From positions 1 through 32,654 of the forward strand of contig JAAYSF010000062.1 in NCBI GenBank assembly GCA_012523975.1: 32,654 nucleotides of DNA, read 5' to 3'. The stretch is from Veillonellaceae bacterium. GTDB taxonomy: Bacteria > Bacillota > Negativicutes > JAAYSF01. Positions 27,973 to 32,654 of the stretch are shown piece after piece. The notes beneath the pieces are model-generated. The model had not been told where the DNA came from. It did no database searches and was given only the letters and a program-made list of their open reading frames with translations. Each line of letters opens with the position of its first letter. Within the stretch, counting starts at the first letter, position 1. The position numbers and the translations under genes were made by a program.

Positions 27973-28183
27973 TATCCAGGGACTTAGTCACTCTTATTTC
28001 CGCTTGTATAAGTGAGCCTTGGGTCCGCAGACCCTTAGAGCGAACTTATTTCGAATTTTACAACCTGTTCCCTAGCCGTCAAGGAAAGGGATTACAGGTT
28101 GTTAATGAGATGAAGCGGGATCATAGAGCGGGTTAGTCATCGGATATAAAATCAGGGTGCCGTTGAACGGCCCCTGATTTTTT
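27973..28183 (+). ncRNA. Candidate structured RNA, class not recognised
   Basis: A gene-free stretch that folds as a closed multibranch structure. The outer stem is TATCC/GGATA (27973-27977 with 28042-28146's last five, 28142-28146) plus GACT/AGTC (27981-27984 with 28135-28138). Inside are TCAC..TTAT/ATAAGTGA (27988-27997 with 28008-28015), GGGTC/GACCC (28021-28025 with 28030-28034) and the 9-bp ACAACCTGT/ACAGGTTGT (28060-28068 with 28094-28102). A strong terminator follows on the same strand. It does not match 6S, tmRNA, SRP, RNase P or a riboswitch that I can recall. The downstream gene is on the other strand, so it is more likely a stand-alone RNA or a 3' UTR element than a riboswitch. No convincing promoter was found. 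Confidence 0.45.
28148..28183. terminator. Bidirectional terminator between the RNA candidate and yyaC
   Basis: AAAATCAGGG (28148-28157) pairs with CCCTGATTTT (28172-28181), with inner GCCG/CGGC, and T runs on both sides. It ends plus-strand transcription and overlaps the yyaC stop on minus. Confidence 0.85.
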
Positions 28184-28766
28184 AATTAATGTTTAGGCGC
28201 TGATCCTTCAATGCCGAAGTAACGCCGATAGCGATGGTATCAGCCATTTTCATTACTAAGTTAAGTCGGGTACTCTGAAGAACGAGATGTTCCATAAATC
28301 CACCGACGTTTACGATGCCGGTTATGTAGGCATTCCCAACGGGCGGCAGGTCTTTATTTACTGCTGCTCCGGGCTTAACAGGGCCGATGCCGATTGAAAC
28401 ACAGCCTACACTTTCTAGTTTACCTAGACAAGCATCAATAGCTAAAATATAAGGATTGGTAAATGATGACTGGATATTTTTGAGAGTGTCGTTCAAATTC
28501 GTTGCATGTACTGGTTCATCCAACGTCCCGAAAATATGAGGATGCGTGTTGAGTTCGAGCATTTTACTGCCCACCAGGGGGCCGAGGGAATCTCCGGTAG
28601 ACCGGTCGGTTCCAATGCAGACAATTACAAGCTCATGGCCGGATAGGCTTGCCCGCTTAACAATAGTTGAAATATTAATAGCGATATTGCTGACAGTTTG
28701 CGGTTGATGAACACTGAATTTAAGCTCAGGACTAGGTTTAGGGAAATTAAGCAGGTTATTCAGCAT
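28182..28766 (-). CDS. yyaC: YyaC-type spore protein (DUF1256)
   Basis: A 194-residue protein of the sporulation family YyaC, related in fold to the Gpr spore protease. Family blocks are VIVCIGTDRSTGDSLGPLVGSKM, VHATNLNDTL, ILAIDACLGKLESVG and GVNK-like LPPVGNAYITGIVNVGGFMEH. The exact role in spores is not settled. ATG at 28766 follows CAGGAG. A forespore-type promoter may precede it. It is the main sequence evidence that the organism makes endospores, and it faces against the replication direction. Confidence 0.9.
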   Translation of the reverse strand: MLNNLLNFPKPSPELKFSVHQPQTVSNIAINISTIVKRASLSGHELVIVCIGTDRSTGDSLGPLVGSKMLELNTHPHIFGTLDEPVHATNLNDTLKNIQSSFTNPYILAIDACLGKLESVGCVSIGIGPVKPGAAVNKDLPPVGNAYITGIVNVGGFMEHLVLQSTRLNLVMKMADTIAIGVTSALKDQRLNIN

Positions 28767-28797
28767 AAGGATACTCCTGTTCTACATAAGCTAGTAC

Positions 28798-28828
28798 CAT
28801 TATGTATCAAAAGTGGTAATAATATTCA
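28798..28828 (-). promoter_or_regulatory. Possible sigma-G/sigma-F promoter of yyaC
   Basis: On the minus strand TGAATA (28828-28823) and CATAATG (28804-28798) are 18 bases apart, close to the forespore sigma-G pattern (gyATr, 18 bases, CATnmTA), with one mismatch in the -10. It ends about 31 bases before the ATG. Confidence 0.45.
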
Positions 28829-28902
28829 CTTTCACAGGAAAATATAGGTTAATTAGGGAATACAAATTATTGAGAAATCCCGCGCTATAGGGAGGGTATC
28901 AA

Positions 28903-30297
28903 ATGCTTAATATTAATGCCAGACTGCGTAATCTACCGGCGATTGACAAACTCCTGGCTATAGCCGAAAGCCGTGATTCCTTGGCGAAGTTTCCGCAGTC
29001 AAGCTTAGTCAGCGCACTCCGCAACGTTGTAGATAATGCAAGGCAGGAATTAAGGCAAGGAAATGAATTTGACATAACACCAGAAGGGCTCGTTGCTCAG
29101 GCAGCGCAAATAATTGTCAATCGCGAAGAAGCCAGTCTACAGCGGGTAGTCAATGCCACCGGGGTAGTGCTGCACACAAATCTTGGTCGTGCGCCACTGT
29201 CAGCGCGGGCTGCCAGCGCTGTTAACAAAGTAATGACCGGCTATAGCACCTTAGAATACAACATTGCAGACGGGCAGCGTGGTACCAGATACTCGCATAT
29301 TGCTGAAAGAATTGCACGGCTTGTGGGATCTGAAGATGCTATTGTGGTTAACAATAACGCGGCAGCTGTCTTATTAGTGCTGTCAACGCTGGCTTGCGGC
29401 CGTGAAGTAATTGTAAGTCGCGGCCAGTTGGTAGAAATCGGCGGATCTTTTCGCATACCCGATGTTATGCGGCAGAGCGGGGCAACCTTAGTTGAAGTAG
29501 GAACAACTAATAAAACACATCTCTCGGACTATGAAAATGCCATTACTGATAATACCGGAGCAATTTTAAAGGTCCACACCAGCAATTATCGAATTGTCGG
29601 GTTTACGGCTCAGCCTGATGATGCTCAATTAAAACAGCTTGCTCTCCGTCACAATTTACCCATGCTCGAAGATTTAGGAAGTGGTACGCTGCTGCCGCTA
29701 AGTTTGGGGGATTGGCACGAGCCTTCAGTCGCCGAGCGGCTAGCAAAGGGGATAGACATTGTTACTTTCAGCGGTGATAAACTACTGGGGGCCGGCCAGG
29801 CCGGTATTATTGCCGGTAAAAAAGATTATATAGATAAAATGAAAAAGCATCCGCTGCTTAGGGCTATCCGCATTGATAAGTTATCTTTGGCGGCGCTGGA
29901 AGGCACCTTAATCGATTACGAGCTCGGCGATGCTGAACAAACTATTCCTGTTCAGCGTTATCTAAGAATGTCCTACGAGCAGTTAGACGAAAAGGCTGCC
30001 AGACTTAAGCGGGCGCTGGCCTTTTTACCAGATGAATGGGTTTGTGAAAAAATTGATATAGAGTCGCAGGCCGGGGGCGGCTCGCTGCCGGGTATTGGCA
30101 TGGCCAGCATTGGTATTGCGCTAAAGCCGACCATCATAAGTACCGCTCAACTGGAAAAAAGACTGCGGGACCATAAAGTGCCTATTATTGCTAGGGTACA
30201 AAGTGACAGGGTTATTATTGACGTGAGGTGTCTCGAAGATGGTGACATGGACTCAATCGCAGAGGCCTGCAAAGCTATAGTAGGTGAAGTATTATGA
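28903..30297 (+). CDS. selA: L-seryl-tRNA(Sec) selenium transferase SelA
   Basis: PLP enzyme that converts Ser-tRNA(Sec) to Sec-tRNA(Sec) with selenophosphate; it forms a homodecamer in known cases. The 464 residues are of normal length. VVNATGVVLHTNLGRAPLS, YSTLEYNIADGQRG and NNNAAAVLLVL define the family, and Lys in FSGDKLLGAGQAGII forms the PLP Schiff base. ATG at 28903 follows AGGGAGGG. It overlaps selB by 4 bases. selD and the tRNA(Sec) gene are not in the window. Confidence 0.97.
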   Translation: MLNINARLRNLPAIDKLLAIAESRDSLAKFPQSSLVSALRNVVDNARQELRQGNEFDITPEGLVAQAAQIIVNREEASLQRVVNATGVVLHTNLGRAPLSARAASAVNKVMTGYSTLEYNIADGQRGTRYSHIAERIARLVGSEDAIVVNNNAAAVLLVLSTLACGREVIVSRGQLVEIGGSFRIPDVMRQSGATLVEVGTTNKTHLSDYENAITDNTGAILKVHTSNYRIVGFTAQPDDAQLKQLALRHNLPMLEDLGSGTLLPLSLGDWHEPSVAERLAKGIDIVTFSGDKLLGAGQAGIIAGKKDYIDKMKKHPLLRAIRIDKLSLAALEGTLIDYELGDAEQTIPVQRYLRMSYEQLDEKAARLKRALAFLPDEWVCEKIDIESQAGGGSLPGIGMASIGIALKPTIISTAQLEKRLRDHKVPIIARVQSDRVIIDVRCLEDGDMDSIAEACKAIVGEVL

Positions 30298-32177
30298 AAT
30301 ATCTTATAATCGGCACTGCAGGGCATGTTGACCATGGCAAATCGGCACTGATTAAAGCCTTGACCGGAATGGATACCGATCGGTTAAAGGAAGAGAAGCA
30401 ACGTGGCATTTCTATTGACCTAGGTTTTGCTTCACTCAATCTGGCAGATGATTTAAGGGCCGGTATTGTCGATGTACCGGGACACGAGAGGTTTTTGAAA
30501 AATATGCTAGCCGGTACTGGCGGCATCGATATGGCTATGCTGGTAATTGCGGCTGATGAAGGCGTAATGCCGCAGACCAAAGAACACTTGGCCATGCTTA
30601 ACTTATACGGAATCAAGCATGGTCTTGTTGCTATCAATAAAATTGATAAAGTTGACAGCGAATGGCTTGACCTTGTGGAAGAGGAAGTGTGCAGTGAGTT
30701 AACAGGAACTTTCCTAGCTAATGCGCCGTTATGCCGTGTATCGGCATTAACTGGACAGGGCCTAGATGAGTTGCAGAAAAATATAACCATGATAGCACGC
30801 AATTTGCCGGCCCGGGACAGCAAGGCGCCGTTCCGGCTGTGGGTTGACCGGGTCTTTAGCGTAAAAGGACATGGCGCTGTTGTAACAGGCTCAGTACTCA
30901 CCGGAAGCGCAAAAACCGGCGATAATTTATTCTTATATCCCGAAGGCAAACCGGTACGAATACGCGGCCTTGAAACACATGGCAGTAAAGTTGAAGAAAT
31001 ATTGGCGGGGCAGCGGGCGGCCATCAACATTACCGGGGCCACTCTTGACGAAATCTCACGCGGCATGGGCTTAGCCGTACAAGATCGCGGGCAGACCGGG
31101 ACTGACTGGGATGTGATAGTTGACTGGCATGAAGAAGTCCCGAGCGGAACGAGGATTAGGCTGCATCTAGGTACTGGGGAGCATTTGGGCCGTATCTACA
31201 GTTTTAAGGACGCCGGAAGCCGATATATGCGTTTGCTGCTGGAGGCGCCCCTGTATGCGGCAGCCGGTGATAGAGGGATTGTCAGACTTTATTCTCCTCA
31301 GCATCTTGTCGGTGGGGCAATGATTATAGCCCCCGGTACTAATTCACGCAAACTTAGCGCCAACCGGATTATGCTGGCTGACGCACTCTGCCGGCAAAGT
31401 TGGCAGGAGGTGATTTTAGCTAATCTGTTAGAGCAGCGCCGGCTTGTAGATAAAAAAGGATTGCTGGCGCAGATGGGGTTTATTCGGGAAAGCATTGTTG
31501 AGCAATCGCTGGCTAAAATGCTGACGGCCGGCCAAGTTAAAAAGATTAGTGAATACTATATGGCTTTGCCGGTATTGGAAAAGATGACTGATAATACTAA
31601 GCTGCTGCTGACAGATTATCATAGCCGGTTTCCTGACAAGTCCGGTATATCGCGCGAAGCAGTTAAACAAAGACTGGCTGTCGCCGACAACAAATCGTTT
31701 GATGTCCTTGCCGGACATTGGGTCGACACAGGGCTAATAGCGGCCGACGGCGCCGAGTGGGCTTTAAAAACACATGCTGAAAAGCATGGCGGTTGGTTAG
31801 AAGCGTTAACCTCCCAGGCAGAGAGTTTATTGGCTGATGTCGGTCTGACAAACATTAATGAAGCGGTAATAATGGAAAAATTTAAGCTGGAACCTGATAA
31901 AGCTAAAGCTGTTCGTGCGGCGCTTGTTAAGCAAGGCATGCTGATAAAAGTCGGCGATATGCATGTATACAGCAAAACAATTCAATACATTATTGGTTTA
32001 CTCAAACAGCATTTTGCTAATAAACCATCACTGACAGTGGGTGAATTACGCGACATGCTTAACACTACGCGCAAGGTTGCGTTGCCGTTGCTTGAATATT
32101 TCGATATGCATAAATATACAGTGCGCGATGGAGATGTGAGGCGACCTGGCCAGTGTATACTGTATTTGTCAGAATAA
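30294..32177 (+). CDS. selB: Selenocysteine-specific elongation factor SelB
   Basis: GTPase that brings Sec-tRNA(Sec) to the ribosome at UGA codons followed by a SECIS hairpin. Domain I has GHVDHGKS (10-17), RGISIDLGFA, DVPGHERF (about 61) and NKID (about 116). Beta-barrel domains II and III follow (VFSVKGHGAVVTGSVLTG). The C-terminal half (about 370-627) is the winged-helix array that reads the SECIS RNA. The 627 residues match the usual size. ATG at 30294 overlaps the selA stop (ATGA), so the two are co-translated. The organism therefore decodes some UGA as selenocysteine. Confidence 0.97.
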   Translation: MKYLIIGTAGHVDHGKSALIKALTGMDTDRLKEEKQRGISIDLGFASLNLADDLRAGIVDVPGHERFLKNMLAGTGGIDMAMLVIAADEGVMPQTKEHLAMLNLYGIKHGLVAINKIDKVDSEWLDLVEEEVCSELTGTFLANAPLCRVSALTGQGLDELQKNITMIARNLPARDSKAPFRLWVDRVFSVKGHGAVVTGSVLTGSAKTGDNLFLYPEGKPVRIRGLETHGSKVEEILAGQRAAINITGATLDEISRGMGLAVQDRGQTGTDWDVIVDWHEEVPSGTRIRLHLGTGEHLGRIYSFKDAGSRYMRLLLEAPLYAAAGDRGIVRLYSPQHLVGGAMIIAPGTNSRKLSANRIMLADALCRQSWQEVILANLLEQRRLVDKKGLLAQMGFIRESIVEQSLAKMLTAGQVKKISEYYMALPVLEKMTDNTKLLLTDYHSRFPDKSGISREAVKQRLAVADNKSFDVLAGHWVDTGLIAADGAEWALKTHAEKHGGWLEALTSQAESLLADVGLTNINEAVIMEKFKLEPDKAKAVRAALVKQGMLIKVGDMHVYSKTIQYIIGLLKQHFANKPSLTVGELRDMLNTTRKVALPLLEYFDMHKYTVRDGDVRRPGQCILYLSE

Positions 32178-32197
32178 ACTTTATTTTATTATGCATA

Positions 32198-32226
32198 TTG
32201 ACAGTATAACAATTCGTTTCTATAAT
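32198..32226 (+). promoter_or_regulatory. Promoter of the riboswitch-gltB1 unit
   Basis: TTGACA (32198-32203) and TATAAT (32221-32226), both perfect, 17 bases apart. It starts a leader of about 250 bases. Confidence 0.9.
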
Positions 32227-32287
32227 AAAATTGTTGTAAAGGAAATGTGTTTTAGACAAGGACAAAAGTTCAACAAAAGATTACAAG

Positions 32288-32412
32288 TGGGGGGTCCCCG
32301 CTGACAAAGGAGAGTGCCTAGGGTTCCGCACCGATGTGGACTGGACCAAGCGGCACGAGTGCACCATAATAGCACTACACCGTGGGTATAAAAGACCCTG
32401 CGGAAGGTCCTG
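32288..32412 (+). promoter_or_regulatory. ykkC-family riboswitch, subtype 2 (ppGpp or PRPP)
   Basis: The conserved ykkC blocks appear in order: GAGTGCCTAGGGTTCCGC (from 32311), GGACTGGACCAAG (32338-32350), GGCACGAGTGC, then ACACCGTGGGTATAAAAGACCC (32377-32398, read in two parts: ACACCG and GGGTATAAAAGACCC) and TGCGGAAGG. This pattern matches the PRPP/ppGpp branch that I recall, rather than guanidine-I, in the CCAAG and ACACCG blocks. The downstream gene is a glutamate-synthase-type amidotransferase. ppGpp riboswitches are known to precede amino-acid and glutamate synthesis genes, so ppGpp is favoured; PRPP (purine genes) is the alternative. Confidence 0.85.
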
Positions 32413-32444
32413 GAATTCAGTTCCGGTCTTGCGCAGGGTCTTTT
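32390..32444 (+). terminator. Riboswitch-controlled terminator
   Basis: AAAAGACCCTGCG (32390-32402) is perfectly complementary to CGCAGGGTCTTTT (32432-32444). The 5' arm is part of the aptamer's conserved 3' block, so ligand binding and terminator formation exclude each other: ligand should favour transcription. Confidence 0.85.
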
Positions 32445-32480
32445 ACATTTTCAAGCAAGTATGTGAAAGAGGTGGGATGT

Positions 32481-32654
32481 ATGTGTAGAATAGGGGCGAT
32501 AAAAAGTAAGGTTCCGCTTCAACCGTCTAAGGCGCTTTATTTAATGCTGCCGCAGCAGGAAGGTCACGACAACTCAGGTTTTGCCCTGGTTATGCAGGAT
32601 CTTTACGGCAGATTTGCTGATTGCAAAGATAAACCATTATTATCGGTAGCATGA
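32481..32654 (+). CDS. GltB1-type class II glutamine amidotransferase, start only; frame meets TGA at the window end
   Basis: The first 57 residues match the amidotransferase (domain 1) of archaeal-type split glutamate synthase: MCRIGAIKSKVPLQPSKA, then LMLPQQEGHDNSGFALVMQD. Cys2 becomes the N-terminal nucleophile after Met removal, and GHDNSG is the conserved glutamine-site block. ATG at 32481 is behind GAGGTGGGATG; a start upstream at 32382 lies in the riboswitch and is wrong. The family is usually about 350 residues, so TGA at 32652-32654 is very early. It may be a selenocysteine codon, a real truncation, or a sequence error; the window ends there. Confidence 0.75.
   Translation: MCRIGAIKSKVPLQPSKALYLMLPQQEGHDNSGFALVMQDLYGRFADCKDKPLLSVA

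Noticed and set aside
27962-28183. 6S, tmRNA, SRP or RNase P RNA
   Set aside because: None of the conserved blocks I know for these RNAs is present, and the fold is multibranched rather than a rod; kept only as an unassigned candidate.
32178-32480. tRNA(Sec) gene next to selB
   Set aside because: The structured segment carries ykkC riboswitch blocks, no UCA anticodon arm and no T-loop TTCRA pattern; selC was not found elsewhere in the window.

Overview
The window is the chromosomal replication-origin region of a low-to-moderate-GC Firmicute. Three things point to an endospore-forming Negativicute of the Sporomusa/Pelosinus kind: the origin gene order, a YyaC-type spore protein, and HydF and SelA/SelB close to the par genes. 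This placement is inferred from gene content; no 16S gene is present.

Layout. (1) 1-2030 is an AT-rich accessory stretch: the 3' end of an unrecognised gene, a fragment of a family that looks PIN-like, and a decayed membrane-anchored Mrr-type endonuclease. (2) 2282-9578, minus strand, is the replication operon read away from the origin: dnaA, dnaN, yaaA, recF, dciA (DUF721 with a zinc ribbon), remB, gyrB. The dnaA-dnaN gap holds the likely unwinding site, with DnaA boxes next to a GGCCCTAC...TACTATT-like tract. A second DnaA-box cluster lies upstream of dnaA. (3) 10068-17439, plus strand: rpmH, rnpA, yidD, yidC, jag, mnmE, mnmG, rsmG, noc. This arm diverges from dnaA, as expected for the other replichore. 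(4) 17523-20583, minus strand (head-on to replication): a short cobalamin-dependent methionine synthase and its separately encoded reactivation domain, inserted between noc and parAB. (5) 20732-25616: parA, parB, a parS palindrome that also ends the parB transcript, hydF, a cysteine-desulfurase-family enzyme and a DUF554 membrane protein. (6) 25649-28190: DUF4446 protein, M23 peptidase, bactofilin, a YkuS-like protein, then a gene-free stretch that folds like a structured RNA with its own terminator. (7) 28182-32177: yyaC (minus, with a possible forespore promoter), then selA and selB overlapping by 4 bp. (8) 32198-32654: a consensus promoter, a ykkC-family (subtype 2; ppGpp or PRPP) riboswitch whose 3' side overlaps a terminator, and the start of a GltB1-type class II glutamine amidotransferase. 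That frame meets TGA after 57 codons, exactly at the window end.

How the parts work together. DnaA, its boxes, DnaN, DciA and GyrB start and run replication. ParA, ParB, parS and Noc segregate and protect the nucleoid; a perfect Noc-site match lies inside noc. RpmH, RnpA, YidC, Jag, MnmE, MnmG and RsmG serve translation, RNA maturation and membrane insertion. SelA and SelB insert selenocysteine. HydF points to [FeFe]-hydrogenase metabolism.

Most of the window is conserved housekeeping. The parts most worth a second look are the riboswitch plus in-frame TGA at the right end, the unassigned RNA at 27962-28183, the parS-terminator palindrome, and a two-copy intergenic repeat beside noc and parB.
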